A stretch of 64,000 nucleotides of DNA from Chloroflexota bacterium (GCA_021414245.1 JAIOOU010000004.1:606916-670915), one strand, 5' to 3'. Positions 1 to 9,873 are shown, numbered from the stretch's first letter. Made by a program: numbers and translations. The notes: generated by a model not told the origin, from the sequence alone.

Positions 1-236
1 TTTTCAACCAGGCCTGGATTCCATGTTGCGCCGAGCGCGATTCCCACGGGTGTTGCCACCGATGGGGAAGCCATGCTGCCCCAGGCGCCGCGCGCACCGT
101 TCGGACCGTCAGTCATTTTGAATTGCGGGATGCCGAGCCGCGGAACTGGGGCGCTGTGCCACAAGTCCGCGCCGGCCAGCATGGAAATTTTTTCGTCCAG
201 TGTCATTTGTTTGAGCAGATCGTCAATGCAAGACAT
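1..236 (-). CDS. GH3 beta-glucosidase, N-terminal fragment (cut by window edge)
   Basis: About 78 N-terminal codons are visible and the gene continues beyond the left edge. The translation begins MSCIDDLLKQMTLDEKIS and continues with the GH3 N-terminal pattern (RLGIP, TDGPNGARG), the segment that shapes the glycone pocket. I chose the ATG at 236 because AAAGGA lies just upstream of it. An in-frame ATG at 284 would add 16 residues but sits only two bases after a hairpin. The gene is last in the LacI-controlled sugar operon and differs from the complete GH3 gene upstream, so the operon encodes two GH3 enzymes. It is probably a cytoplasmic beta-glucosidase or xylosidase: no signal peptide is seen and a xylose isomerase shares the operon. 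The family call is firm; the substrate is inferred. Confidence 0.85.
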   Translation of the reverse strand, partial: MSCIDDLLKQMTLDEKISMLAGADLWHSAPVPRLGIPQFKMTDGPNGARGAWGSMASPSVATPVGIALGATWNPGLVE

Positions 237-285
237 GAGTTCCTTTGAAGAGCTGACGGTTGGCAGGTATTTGCTAATTTGCATA

Positions 286-311
286 AAGAAACGCCTTCGA
301 AGGCGTTTCTT
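286..311 (-). terminator. Hairpin between the GH4 and GH3 genes
   Basis: A perfect 12-bp inverted repeat (AAGAAACGCCTT and its complement, minimal loop) lies just after the GH4 stop codon. On the minus strand it ends in a short U-rich stretch, so it may be a weak terminator or an RNA-stability element within the operon. It also lies just upstream of the alternative GH3 start at 284. Confidence 0.5.
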
Positions 312-316
312 CCAGT

Positions 317-1615
317 TTAATTGAAGAATTGCGGCAGGTATTCACGATGGATTTCGAGCATATCGTCTAGAACAGCCTGTACTTGGTCGGCTTTGGGGCC
401 AAGCGGGTGAACCAGCAGAGCCTGATAAGCAGCATCCCGGTCGCCATGTACGGCAGCTTCCACGGTCAGCAGTTCATACGACTTGACTGCGGAGATCAAC
501 CCGAAACAGGAGGAGGGCAGGGGGGCGGTGGTAATGGGGGTGATTCCGCTCTTCCCGACCCTGGAAGGTATTTCCAATACCCATTCTGCCGGCCATTCCT
601 TTACAGCATCATTGTTCCTGACGTTGACAACATGGGTCTCGCCCAGGTCGTTGTAGTGTGAATTCAGCAATTGAATCGCCATGGTGGAATAATATGCACC
701 GCCTCGTTTCATTAACTCTGCCGGGAGCTCCTTGAGTTCGGGGTCCGCGTACTCTTGCAGAAGTTTCTTTTCGACCTCCATTACCTCCTCCGCGCGGGAA
801 GGCGGCCAATTGGCCTGTTCCCTTAGTTTCCTATCCGTGTGATAGAAATATTGGAGATAGGAATTGGGGATCATCTGCAAAACCTCCAGGGTGCGCACCT
901 CCCATTCGGGATGTTCCTCTTTTTTCAATTTATCCATGTAAGCCTGGAGGACCTGCGGCCAGATGTCGAAACCGTCCACCGTAAAACCATAATGCCAGGA
1001 TAGATGATTCAGGCCCAGGGTTTTCAGTCCAACCCGGCCCGGGTCAATTTTTTGACCGGCAGCCTGTTCGAGGCCTTCGATGATATGCATCACCGTTGTG
1101 ATTGGCACATTACATACGCCCACCGAGGGCGTCTCCTTTGCATATTCACACACCGCTTGTGTGACCAACCCTGCGGGATTGGTAAAGTTAACCAACAGCG
1201 CACCGGGTTTGGCAAGTCCCTGCATGTCCCTTGCAACCTGAAGAATGACCGGAATGGTGCGCAGGGCCTTGGACATGCCGCCAACCCCGGTGGTTTCCTG
1301 CCCGATCAGGCCGTGATGCAAACCGAGATACTCGTCGCGTTTGCGCGCCTGCATGTGGCCAACACGCAGTTGAGTAATTACATAATCCGCATCGCTGACC
1401 GCGGCGCGCTGGTCGCCGGTCAGGATTATTTTGAAGGGGGAGCCTTTGGTCTCCAGCATGCGCCGGGCAAATCCGCCCACCACATCCAGACGTTCCCTGT
1501 CTATATCCATGAGCCATAGCTCATTAATGGGGAATTTTTCCAGACGTGAGAGAAACCCGTTGGTGAGCTCCGGTGTGTAGGTTGATCCGCCGCCGACCAC
1601 AGCAACTTTTAACAT
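317..1615 (-). CDS. GH4 family glycosidase, 6-phospho-beta-glucosidase type
   Basis: A 432-residue member of the NAD- and Mn-dependent glycoside hydrolase family 4, which cleaves by oxidation, elimination and addition rather than by a classical acid/base pair. Visible hallmarks are the Rossmann start VVGGGSTYTPEL, GQETTGVGG, NFTNPAG, the metal-ligand motif CNVP, LNHLSW with a candidate metal-binding His, and GGAYYSTMAI with the Tyr region. In GH4 the residues after the metal-binding Cys sort subfamilies, and CNVP points to 6-phospho-beta-glucosidases. That sits oddly in an ABC-transporter operon, which should import unphosphorylated sugar, so the true substrate is uncertain. Length is normal for the family. 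The RBS is weak; the start is fixed by the conserved N-terminus. Confidence 0.88.
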   Translation of the reverse strand: MLKVAVVGGGSTYTPELTNGFLSRLEKFPINELWLMDIDRERLDVVGGFARRMLETKGSPFKIILTGDQRAAVSDADYVITQLRVGHMQARKRDEYLGLHHGLIGQETTGVGGMSKALRTIPVILQVARDMQGLAKPGALLVNFTNPAGLVTQAVCEYAKETPSVGVCNVPITTVMHIIEGLEQAAGQKIDPGRVGLKTLGLNHLSWHYGFTVDGFDIWPQVLQAYMDKLKKEEHPEWEVRTLEVLQMIPNSYLQYFYHTDRKLREQANWPPSRAEEVMEVEKKLLQEYADPELKELPAELMKRGGAYYSTMAIQLLNSHYNDLGETHVVNVRNNDAVKEWPAEWVLEIPSRVGKSGITPITTAPLPSSCFGLISAVKSYELLTVEAAVHGDRDAAYQALLVHPLGPKADQVQAVLDDMLEIHREYLPQFFN

Positions 1616-1764
1616 GGATACGTCCCAATTGGATTGAGCTGCGCACTGTCTGGCTGGTTTGGTTCACAAAAAAACTGGCCAGATTCCCGGCAATGGCGAA
1701 CCGGAAAGCGAGTCAAACCTTTGGAATAATGCCTCCAGACATTGCATGCAACATGGTTTTAAAT

Positions 1765-4077
1765 TTATTCGATCGTCACAGGGCAGACAAATACTCTATC
1801 TTTCACATCCGCATCGCTGACGATTTCAAATTCGCCGTGCAATCGAATATCATCGGATGAGCCCCCGATCATTACCTGAATCCTGCCTGCTTCAATGATC
1901 AGGTTTAGATTCCGGTCATAAAATGCAAGCTGGTCAACGGGTAAATGAAATGTGATCGTGCGTTCCTCGTCCGGTTCGAGAGTCACACGCTGATATGCCT
2001 TTAATTCCTTAACCGGGCGCGGGATGGAAGCGTACTCATCCCGCACATAAAGTTGCACCACTTCATCACCTGCAACCTTGCCCGCGTTCCTGACCTTGAG
2101 CGATATGGCCACGGACTCACCTCCGCGCAACCGATCCCTGTCAATATGAAGTGAGTCGTACGTGAAGCTGGTGTAACTTAATCCATGTCCAAACGGATAT
2201 AAAGGCGTTACTTTTTCAGCCACGTAATCCACATACCAATTGGATTTCATCCCGGAAGGTTTGGCATTGTAGAAAATGGGGACCTGTCCCACCGAACGCG
2301 GAAACGAAATGGGCAGCCTGCCGCCGGGGTTTTTGTTTCCGAATAAAATATCGGCAATTGCAGAACCGCCTTCTTCGCCTGGAAGCCAGGCCTCAAGAAT
2401 TGCGGTGGCGTTTTCCGCCAGCCATGGCATTGCAAATGGACGTCCATTTACCAGCACAACGGCAACCGGTTTTCCAGTTGCGACGACAGCCCGGGCCAGT
2501 TCTTCCTGAATGCCGGGGAGTTTTAAATCTGCGCTGTCACGAGTTTCTCCTGTTGTGCAGGAAGGTACCAGACCGGAGTGATCTCCGAGGACAAGCACAA
2601 CTGCATCCGCCTGTTTTGCAGCGTTGATGGCTTCCTCAAAGCCGGATGTATCCAAACTCAGGTTTTCACAACCTTTTGCATATATCACGTTTGTGTCTGA
2701 AGACACTGAATTTTTAATGCCTTCCAGCACTGTGGTGATCTTGATGTCGTGCTGCGCCAGTTTATTTAAGTCAACGTTTACAAAATCCGAGTCTGCCGGA
2801 GCCTGCAGCCGCATTAATTGCAGAGTTGCTGCATAGGAGTAGTCCCCAAGTTGATTTCTGCCGCTGTTCGCGTTTGGCCCAATCACTGCAAGCGTCCTGA
2901 TATTTTTCTTCAATGGCAACAAGCCGTCATTTTTCAACAAGACCATGCTTTGAGCTGCGATCTCTCGCGCAAGCCCCCGGTTTTCGGAGGTTTCAAAAAC
3001 CTCGAGCACACTGCCTTCGTCGACGTAGGGATTCTCAAACAAGCCCAGTTCGATCTTCTTGCGAAGGTGACGACTCACCGAAAGCTCGATTGTTTCAAGG
3101 TTTAAATCGCCAGCTTCGAGGGCGGCACGAAGCGGATCTCCATAGCAAACCGTGGTGGGCAGCTCAACGTCTATTCCCGCGGTAAGCGCCAGATATCCTG
3201 CAGTTGATTTGTCCGCGGCCATATTGTGAAAGTTGTGGATCATCAATACTGCTTCATAATCTGACACAACAATGCCGTCGAAACCAAGTTTGTTGCGCAG
3301 GAGATCGGTCAGGATATTTCGTGAAGCAGCAACGACTTCACCGTCCAGTTCTGGGTAAGCGTTCATTATGGAGGCGAGACCGGCGTCGCGAATGGCTGCC
3401 TGGAAAGGGGCGAGATAAACATCGTACACATCGCGCATTCCCATGTGAACGGGACCGCAATTCAACCCGCCTTGACTCAGACTGTGTCCGATAAAATGTT
3501 TGCCAGTTGCCATGATGCCAATTTTAAGATCGTCCCCCTGCAAACCTTTAATATAGGACACCCCAAAGTGACTGACGAGTGTGGGGTCCTCTCCAAAAGT
3601 TTCTTCAACACGGCCCCAGCGGGAGTCGCGCGAAATATCCAGTACAGGCGCCAATCCTTGATGTGCGCCAATAGCGCGCAGCTGTCTGCGAATGGCAGTA
3701 GTCATGTGCCCGGCCAATTCCGGCTGGAAGGTGCTGGCCAGACCCAACATTTGTGGGAACATGGTTCCGCCCAGAATCATTGGGCCCGAACAACACTCTT
3801 CGTGCACGATCGCGGGAATCCCCAGACGGGTATTTTCAACAAGATGTTTTTGTAATTGATTTGCGGCTTTTGCTGCGCGCATGGGATCAAGAGTGGAGGC
3901 GCCAGCGATACGGGTGATCTGTCCAATGCCATGTTTAAATATGTTCCCCACTTTTTTTCCGTCAATCTCGCCTTCAGTCTGCAGTTCATACATCCAGACC
4001 GAACCGATTTGGGCGAGCTTTTCATCCAAAGTCATTTCGCTGAGTAGTTTTTTTATGCGTCCTTGGTTGTTGACCAT
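1765..4077 (-). CDS. GH3 beta-glucosidase/beta-xylosidase with C-terminal FnIII-like domain
   Basis: A complete 770-residue GH3 enzyme. An N-terminal barrel (about 1-360) carries the substrate motif GKHFIGHS and the nucleophile motif GIVVSDYEAV (Asp273). The second alpha/beta sandwich (about 380-600) includes LLKNDGLLPL and AIVEAWLPGEEGGSA-like sequence. The fibronectin-III-like tail (about 650-760) has the usual GDEVVQLYVRD pattern. There is no signal peptide, so it should act on imported oligosaccharides. It lies 26 bp after xylA in the same transcript, which favours beta-xyloside or mixed beta-glucan substrates. GH3 specificity cannot be read from sequence alone. Confidence 0.92.
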   Translation of the reverse strand: MVNNQGRIKKLLSEMTLDEKLAQIGSVWMYELQTEGEIDGKKVGNIFKHGIGQITRIAGASTLDPMRAAKAANQLQKHLVENTRLGIPAIVHEECCSGPMILGGTMFPQMLGLASTFQPELAGHMTTAIRRQLRAIGAHQGLAPVLDISRDSRWGRVEETFGEDPTLVSHFGVSYIKGLQGDDLKIGIMATGKHFIGHSLSQGGLNCGPVHMGMRDVYDVYLAPFQAAIRDAGLASIMNAYPELDGEVVAASRNILTDLLRNKLGFDGIVVSDYEAVLMIHNFHNMAADKSTAGYLALTAGIDVELPTTVCYGDPLRAALEAGDLNLETIELSVSRHLRKKIELGLFENPYVDEGSVLEVFETSENRGLAREIAAQSMVLLKNDGLLPLKKNIRTLAVIGPNANSGRNQLGDYSYAATLQLMRLQAPADSDFVNVDLNKLAQHDIKITTVLEGIKNSVSSDTNVIYAKGCENLSLDTSGFEEAINAAKQADAVVLVLGDHSGLVPSCTTGETRDSADLKLPGIQEELARAVVATGKPVAVVLVNGRPFAMPWLAENATAILEAWLPGEEGGSAIADILFGNKNPGGRLPISFPRSVGQVPIFYNAKPSGMKSNWYVDYVAEKVTPLYPFGHGLSYTSFTYDSLHIDRDRLRGGESVAISLKVRNAGKVAGDEVVQLYVRDEYASIPRPVKELKAYQRVTLEPDEERTITFHLPVDQLAFYDRNLNLIIEAGRIQVMIGGSSDDIRLHGEFEIVSDADVKDRVFVCPVTIE

Positions 4078-4103
4078 GAGATTCTCGTTTTGCCGGGAGT
4101 TTT

Positions 4104-5273
4104 TTATTTTCTGATGCCAAGAAGAATATCAATCGTCAACTGATCCAGGCGTTCATATCTCAGCCCGCGTTTGCCGAGTGCAACACGGTCAAAGGATTGT
4201 TCTTTTAATCCGGATGCTTTTTTAGCATCATATTTTCCAAAATATTGATTCATCGAGCCGTCGTCAGCATTGATCTCTGCCAGGAGGGATTGCACCTCCT
4301 GATCTGCGTTGAATTGCCCCGCTTTTTCCTTCAGAATCATGTATGTGCGCATACAGCCACGCGCAAAATCCTTTACGCCTTCGTAATCCTCAGTGCGGTA
4401 GGAGTGGGCATCAAAGTGACGCGAGCCGTCATATTTTACATCCTCAAGAAATTTGACAAGATAGAACGCAGCTTTGATATCGCGCGAACCAAAACGTAAG
4501 TCCTGATCATAGCGGCCGGGGTATTGGTCATTCAGATCAATGTGGAAAAGTTTCCCCGCTTCCCACGCCTGGGCAACCCCATGCATGAAATTAATGCCTG
4601 CCATGTGTTCATGAGCCACTTCCGGGTTCACTCCCACCATTTCCGGATGGTCAAGAGTGGCGATGAACGCCAGCATGTGGCCAGTCGTAGGGTTGTAGAT
4701 ATCGCCGCGCGGTTCGTTGGGTTTTGCTTCCAGGGCGAATTTAAGATCATATTTTTTGTCGATTACATATTCACACAGGAAATTCATCGCCTCACGCGAA
4801 CGTTCGATGGACTTTACCGCGCTTTTGCTTGAATCAGTTTCGGTACCTTCACGCCCGCCCCAGAACACATAGGTCTTCGCGCCAAATTCCACACCCAAAT
4901 CAATGGCATTCATTGTCTTTTGAAGGGCATAGGCGCGCACCTTGGAATCATTCGATGTAAAGGCGCCGTCCTTGAAAACCGGGTCGCTGAAGAGATTTGT
5001 GGTTGCCATCGGCACAACCAAACCAGTGTCGGAGAGGGCTTTACGGAATTCCCTTTTGATTGCCTCGGCTTCAGACGGAGTTGCATCAATCGGGATAAGA
5101 TCGTTATCGTGGAAGTTGACCCCGTATGCGCCAACCTCGCCGAGCAGGCGTACCAGTTCCGCAGGTGACTTATGTTCACGCACTGCCGAGCCAAATGGAT
5201 CAACACCACGATTGCCAACGGTCCATAATCCAAAGGTGAATTTATTCTGAGGTTTGGGGGTGTAGTCAGACAT
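4104..5273 (-). CDS. xylA: Xylose isomerase, short class
   Basis: A 389-residue xylose isomerase converting D-xylose to D-xylulose in the cytoplasm. Characteristic segments are NFHDND near residue 53 (active-site His), YVFWGGREG, the metal-ligand run [25 protein letters not shown] and the second metal site [22 protein letters not shown] (split here as HIDLND and DQDLRFG). Length and N-terminus match the short class typical of actinobacteria and Chloroflexota rather than the ~440-residue enterobacterial type. The ATG has GGAG 7 bases upstream. No xylulokinase is in the window, so phosphorylation must be encoded elsewhere. The gene follows the sugar ABC genes after a 145-bp spacer with a stable hairpin. 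Confidence 0.96.
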   Translation of the reverse strand: MSDYTPKPQNKFTFGLWTVGNRGVDPFGSAVREHKSPAELVRLLGEVGAYGVNFHDNDLIPIDATPSEAEAIKREFRKALSDTGLVVPMATTNLFSDPVFKDGAFTSNDSKVRAYALQKTMNAIDLGVEFGAKTYVFWGGREGTETDSSKSAVKSIERSREAMNFLCEYVIDKKYDLKFALEAKPNEPRGDIYNPTTGHMLAFIATLDHPEMVGVNPEVAHEHMAGINFMHGVAQAWEAGKLFHIDLNDQYPGRYDQDLRFGSRDIKAAFYLVKFLEDVKYDGSRHFDAHSYRTEDYEGVKDFARGCMRTYMILKEKAGQFNADQEVQSLLAEINADDGSMNQYFGKYDAKKASGLKEQSFDRVALGKRGLRYERLDQLTIDILLGIRK

Positions 5274-5327
5274 GAGATTTCTCCGTGTATCTTATAGGGT
5301 TATGGAGCAGATGGTCACTTCCCTTTG

Positions 5328-5355
5328 CCTGCCCCCCGGGAGAACAGGGGGCAGG
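5328..5355 (-). other. GC-rich hairpin between permease and xylA genes
   Basis: A 9-bp GC-rich stem (CCTGCCCCC and complement, ~10-nt loop) sits in the 145-bp spacer. No U-run follows on the minus strand, so it is not a classical terminator. It could be a processing or stability element that sets different levels for enzyme and transporter mRNA. Confidence 0.4.
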
Positions 5356-5418
5356 GTAAAAAAGGAGAGAGAGAAAAAAAACATTTTTGAGAAAGCGGAG
5401 ACCGCCTGGGGGCAGTTG

Positions 5419-6264
5419 CTATTCCTTTATTGCACCCAGGGCAATTCCGCTGATGATGTAACGGGAGAAAATTGCATATATGATAATAATCGGCACAATT
5501 GTGAGCGCAAGGCCCAAATAGATCGCACCATATTCGGTTCGATAGACATCCCCACGCAGCGTTTGCACCAGCATGGGCAGTGTGTATTTTTCGATGGACG
5601 AAATCATGATGAAGGGGTTGAAAAAATTATTCCAGGACGCAACAAAGGCAAAAATACCCATGGTGGCCGCTCCTGGTATTGCGAGGGGCATCATCACCTT
5701 GTGAAAAATGCCCAACTCACTGGCCCCGTCAATCCGGGCTGCGTCGATGAGATCCTGAATTATCATGGATTCAAGGTATTGCTTGCCAAAGAAAACTGCC
5801 CCGGCATTTGCGATCAGCGGAAAAATCAGCGCCACGTAATTATCGGTGAGCCCAAGTTTGGACATGAACCTGTAGAATCCAATAATGGAAAGCTGCATGG
5901 GGATCATGACCAGCACGATGATGAAGTTTGAAAACAGCTTTTTGCCTGGGAAGTTGTAAACGACCAGGCCGTAGGCAGTCAACAGCGAGAAGTAGACCGT
6001 GATAATTGTCGAAGAGGTGGCAAGGAACAGGCTGTTCGCGAAGCCTCTCGGCAGATTTAATCCCTTGCTGATCAACAGGCGGTAATTTTCAATCATGTGA
6101 GTGCTGGGTAAAATACTGATGCCCTGTTGGATTTCCGTTGTGGAGCGGGTTGCATTCACGATCAGCAGCCAGATCGGAACAATTGTGATAACCAAAAGGA
6201 GGAACAGAAGGATATAGACCAAAAAGCGCATCAGATATGTGCCCAATTTATATTTGTTAATCAT
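5419..6264 (-). CDS. Carbohydrate ABC transporter permease, MalG type
   Basis: A 281-residue inner-membrane permease with six predicted hydrophobic segments. The cytoplasmic EAA loop reads DAARIDGASELGIFHKVMMPLAIPG near residue 165-190, split here as DAARIDGASE and MMPLAIPG; it contacts the ATPase. The C-terminus ends in the usual SGIALGAIKE. Its ATG overlaps the stop of the upstream permease (ATGA), showing translational coupling. It belongs to the CUT1 family of oligosaccharide importers, as the second membrane subunit of the heterodimer. No ATPase gene lies in the operon. Confidence 0.93.
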   Translation of the reverse strand: MINKYKLGTYLMRFLVYILLFLLLVITIVPIWLLIVNATRSTTEIQQGISILPSTHMIENYRLLISKGLNLPRGFANSLFLATSSTIITVYFSLLTAYGLVVYNFPGKKLFSNFIIVLVMIPMQLSIIGFYRFMSKLGLTDNYVALIFPLIANAGAVFFGKQYLESMIIQDLIDAARIDGASELGIFHKVMMPLAIPGAATMGIFAFVASWNNFFNPFIMISSIEKYTLPMLVQTLRGDVYRTEYGAIYLGLALTIVPIIIIYAIFSRYIISGIALGAIKE

Positions 6265-7217
6265 GACTGAGGCCTCTCTGCATTCTTTTTGTCAAGCGAC
6301 TTTCTGGCTGGTTTGGGCTGATCCAAATCCCGATCACGCAGGATATAGAAGATGCCCAGGGCGCAAATGCTTGTCATGATAAAAACCAGGACGCCCACTG
6401 AGGCGGCCGCCCCAATATGCCCCTTGCTGCTGGCAAACTTCATATACATCAAGATGTTGTTTGTCTGGATCGAACTCAATGGAGAGCCCCTGCCGTCGGT
6501 CAAAAGGAAGGGAATGTCGAACATCTGCATGCCGCCCACAAGGGAAGTGACGAAGATGAAGATTAATATGGGCTTCAGGAGCGGCAAGGTGATCCGGGTG
6601 AACATCTGCCAGACGCTTGCACCGTCCACCATGGCTGCCTCATAAAGGGGGATGGGGATCGAGGTCATTCCGGCCATCAGGATGATCATGGTCTGGCCGA
6701 ACCATGTCCACCATTGGATGAAAACCACCAGCCCGCGTGTCACTGTGATTGACTCCAGGAACCGCATGGCTTCACTCAGAAAACCGGCTCTGACCATGAA
6801 TTGGTTCGCAGGTCCGTAGTATGCAAACAGCGCGTTGAATAAAGCTGCCACCGCGGCTGGCATTAGCAAATTGGGCAAATAGTATATGGCCCGCCAGACA
6901 CCAACCCCCTTGATCTTGAGTCGTGCACTTGTGAACAGGACCGACAGCAGCAATGCAATGCCGATTTGTGGAATGAAATTGCAGATCCAGATCAGCCAGG
7001 TGTTCCCCACGGCCCGTATAAACACATTGTCGGCAAACAGGCGCTTGAAATTGTCAATGCCAATGAAATGACTGCTTCTTGACATCAGAGTGGCGTCAGT
7101 AAAGCTAAGTGCCAATGTGTTAACAACCGGGTATAAGCCAAAGACCAGGAAGCCAATAATGAATGGTGTAAGGAACAGATACCCGGTGGAATTTTTCTTG
7201 AGCTGGGTGAAATTCAT
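6261..7217 (-). CDS. Carbohydrate ABC transporter permease, MalF/UgpA type
   Basis: First membrane subunit of the CUT1 importer. The start at 7217 gives 318 residues (MNFTQLKKNS) and has GGAGG 5 bases upstream; an in-frame upstream ATG would add 30 residues with no membrane or domain character. Six hydrophobic helices are visible and the EAA loop reads EAAMVDGASVWQMF followed by LPLLKPI. A WIQWWTW-like Trp-rich stretch precedes it. It couples by a 4-bp overlap to the MalG-type partner and lies directly downstream of the binding-protein gene. Confidence 0.93.
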   Translation of the reverse strand: MNFTQLKKNSTGYLFLTPFIIGFLVFGLYPVVNTLALSFTDATLMSRSSHFIGIDNFKRLFADNVFIRAVGNTWLIWICNFIPQIGIALLLSVLFTSARLKIKGVGVWRAIYYLPNLLMPAAVAALFNALFAYYGPANQFMVRAGFLSEAMRFLESITVTRGLVVFIQWWTWFGQTMIILMAGMTSIPIPLYEAAMVDGASVWQMFTRITLPLLKPILIFIFVTSLVGGMQMFDIPFLLTDGRGSPLSSIQTNNILMYMKFASSKGHIGAAASVGVLVFIMTSICALGIFYILRDRDLDQPKPARKSLDKKNAERPQS

Positions 7218-7332
7218 GCTGCCTCCGTTTAATGGGTAAGCTGGGTTGCCGACCGGCGGAAAGGTGGTTGGAAAACAGGGGTGGGTCAGTGTATCCCAAC
7301 TATACACTGACCCACAAACTTTCGGGATTACA

Positions 7333-8739
7333 TTATTTTACTGGAGCTTCGGGGATGGTCAGATCGGGGAACTCGCTCCGAACTGCATCCAGCCATGCGG
7401 CCCACATTTCAGCTTCCGTCATGGTGCCGCTCAGATAAGCAGCCAGCGGATCATTGAGGGCGCGTTGAATGGCGTCATCTGAACCGGTCAGCAAGGCGCC
7501 ATTGACACTTGGGGCGGCCTTTGCAAATGCACCATAGGAGTTCTCACCGCCAAGGAAATCGGCAAGCGTGGATTTGTCAAAACTCTTGGTAATCTTTTCG
7601 ACTACAACCTGGCTGGAGACGAAGTCACCAGCGGCCTGTTGCTGATCATCAGGTGTGGTGGGGTCAATGGCCTTTAAGTATTCGTTGGTGTAAACACCGG
7701 TTGCCCAGTTGGTCAGGTTTTCTTCATCCAAGGCGACAAATTTGACGAATTCTTTTGCCAATTCACTATTCGGGCTGCCTTCCAGGACACCAACCCATGT
7801 GCCACCCCATTGATAAGCCATCGGGCCGTTAATCATGGCCCAGTCGCCGCCGGTACCAGCACCACCATCTTTGGGTGTGGAGTTGGGGCTCAAAACGTAA
7901 GGCAAACCCCAAGTGGGCAGGAAGTAGCTGAAGACTTTCTTGGGTGTGCCGTTGGCATCCTTCAGAGTGTCGTTCATGCCGGCAAACCAACCTTCAGTCC
8001 ACTGGGTTGCCCCGGATTCGTAGCCATTATCGCGCATCATTTTGGCGAAGTGGACATATTCCACGATCTTGGGGTCGATGACGAGGGTGTTGTCAACAAT
8101 CCAGGGTTGAGAGCGGTTGGAGAGGAAGGGTAGGAACATCTCACCACCGGTTCCGACCGTGTAGTAGTCGCCTGTGCCACAAGCCTTGATCTTGGCTGCG
8201 GTCTCAACAAATTTGTCCATATCGGCAACCATGGCCTGTACTTTATCGAGGTCATCCGTGCCAAGGCATTCTTTTGCTATGCTGCGGCGATAGAAGAAGG
8301 CGCCTGGAGTGGCCTGGTAAGAGAAACCTTTGGTAACGCCATCGTATGTGCCGACTTGAACAACAGCCGGATAGGTCTTGAGGTCCTTGGTCAAGGGAAC
8401 CAGATCGTTCAGGTTGGCCAAAAGGTCGGACTCAACCCACTCTTTAACAAAAGCGGCTTCCAGAGCAACGACATCGGGTGAATCAGAGGTGCCGGCTGCA
8501 GCCTTCACCTTGGTTTGATATTCACCATTTGTCATCGGGATCATGGTGTATACGACTTTTACGTCCGGGTGCTTGCCTTGAAAGGCAATTGCCATGGTCT
8601 TGATTTCATTGGTGAAGGACCAGACATTCAAAGTCCCCTTCAATTCCTTCGGCTGGGCCGGAGCTCCGCCACCGCAGGCTGATAAAATCATGGAAGCGAT
8701 GATCAGCAGAGCGAATAAAACAGACAGCTTTTTCTTCAT
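7333..8739 (-). CDS. Sugar-binding lipoprotein of the ABC importer (SBP family 1)
   Basis: Extracytoplasmic solute-binding protein of 468 residues from the ATG at 8739, preceded by GAGGAG at about 10 bases. An upstream in-frame start would put 27 residues before the signal sequence and is rejected. The signal peptide MKKKLSVLFALLIIASMILS ends in the lipobox LSAC, with the lipid-bearing Cys at 22. The rest has the MalE-like fold pattern (GTLNVWSF, AFQGKHPDVKVVYTMI, ALEAAFVKEW). It should deliver oligosaccharides to the two permeases downstream. Neighbours suggest xylo- or gluco-oligosaccharide, which is inference. The gene follows lacI after a 95-bp gap. Confidence 0.93.
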   Translation of the reverse strand: MKKKLSVLFALLIIASMILSACGGGAPAQPKELKGTLNVWSFTNEIKTMAIAFQGKHPDVKVVYTMIPMTNGEYQTKVKAAAGTSDSPDVVALEAAFVKEWVESDLLANLNDLVPLTKDLKTYPAVVQVGTYDGVTKGFSYQATPGAFFYRRSIAKECLGTDDLDKVQAMVADMDKFVETAAKIKACGTGDYYTVGTGGEMFLPFLSNRSQPWIVDNTLVIDPKIVEYVHFAKMMRDNGYESGATQWTEGWFAGMNDTLKDANGTPKKVFSYFLPTWGLPYVLSPNSTPKDGGAGTGGDWAMINGPMAYQWGGTWVGVLEGSPNSELAKEFVKFVALDEENLTNWATGVYTNEYLKAIDPTTPDDQQQAAGDFVSSQVVVEKITKSFDKSTLADFLGGENSYGAFAKAAPSVNGALLTGSDDAIQRALNDPLAAYLSGTMTEAEMWAAWLDAVRSEFPDLTIPEAPVK

Positions 8740-8834
8740 GGTAATTATTCTCCTCGTAGTGTAGTTAATACTTGAAATGCAGATCGAACACCAAACAACC
8801 AATTGCTGGAAAAGCCTCACCTCCTTTTACAAAT

Positions 8835-9854
8835 CTATGCATTACATCCACATGAGCGTCGCGTGATCAATTTGGTGGGTAACAAAGTTACACCGCCAGG
8901 AATCTGTTGGTCGAAGAGAGAAAATAATTGTTCTGTCGCGATCCTGCCGACCGTTTCGGTGGGAGCCGAGACGGTCGTAAGAGGAGGGGTTAGAAAAGCT
9001 GAGAATCCGAGGTCGTCAAAACCCACAACGGAGACACCCTCGGGTATTCGATGACCCTTTTCCTGCAGGGCCTTGAGCACCCCGATTGCAGCGTCATCAT
9101 CGCCTGCGAAGACTGCGTCAACAGGAATTTCCGGGTTGGAGGCAAGAAATTCATTCAGGGCTGTATAGGCAATTCCCCGCTCAAAATTTCCATTTAATAC
9201 CAGTCTTTCGTCAAAAGGGATCCCGTTGGCCGCCAAAGCCGCCTTATAGCCAGTCTCGCGCCAGTATGAATCTTCCTGATGGATAGGGCCACGCATCATA
9301 ACGATTCGTTTTCTGCCGTGGACTTTGATCAGGTGTTCAATTAGTTCAAAAGTAATCTTCTTGTTTTCAACTGTAACGCTTGGGATGGGTAATGAATTTG
9401 GGGGAGTACGGTGAACCAGGACCATGGGAAAGTTTCGTGCATGCAGGGACGCCAAATCCTCATCGGAAAGGCCATCGGAAAAGACCAACATGCCATCCGT
9501 ATTATGAGGGCCGATGGGAGGGGGCATATCCCGGCTTCCCGAGTGATAGGTCGCGATTACAAGATTGTATTCATGCTTTCGAACCACGCCTTCAATCCCG
9601 TTCAAAAGCGGCACAAAGAAATCATTGTGCAGGTTATTCAACAACAAACCCACTACACGAGTTTTTCGGGAGGCCAGCTGACGGGCTGCTGCATGCGGCA
9701 CATACTGTAGCTCCGCCATAACCTTTTCCAACCGCTGCGAAACCGGCTTGGAAATCGCTGCACTTCGATTGAGAAAACGGCTTACTGTTGCCACAGAAAC
9801 GCCAGCTTTCTGCGCCACTTGCCGAATTGTTACGGAGTGAGATTTTTTGGTCAT
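8835..9854 (-). CDS. LacI-family transcriptional repressor
   Basis: A 339-residue LacI/GalR regulator. The N-terminal helix-turn-helix and hinge (residues 8-55) read TIRQVAQKAGVSVATVSRFL and then RQLASRKTRVVGLL. The periplasmic-binding-protein-like effector domain (about 60-330) contains VVGFDDLGFSAFLTPPLTTV and ends RRSCGC. It is first in the sugar operon and its promoter carries two tandem operator palindromes, so it very likely represses itself and the operon. The ligand is probably a xylose- or glucose-based sugar but cannot be read from sequence. Confidence 0.94.
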   Translation of the reverse strand: MTKKSHSVTIRQVAQKAGVSVATVSRFLNRSAAISKPVSQRLEKVMAELQYVPHAAARQLASRKTRVVGLLLNNLHNDFFVPLLNGIEGVVRKHEYNLVIATYHSGSRDMPPPIGPHNTDGMLVFSDGLSDEDLASLHARNFPMVLVHRTPPNSLPIPSVTVENKKITFELIEHLIKVHGRKRIVMMRGPIHQEDSYWRETGYKAALAANGIPFDERLVLNGNFERGIAYTALNEFLASNPEIPVDAVFAGDDDAAIGVLKALQEKGHRIPEGVSVVGFDDLGFSAFLTPPLTTVSAPTETVGRIATEQLFSLFDQQIPGGVTLLPTKLITRRSCGCNA

Positions 9855-9873
9855 AATTTGCGTGTATCCATTT

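Noticed and set aside
5272..5931. 219-codon plus-strand ORF over the permease gene
   Set aside because: It is antisense to a clear permease and xylA spacer; no domain or RBS.
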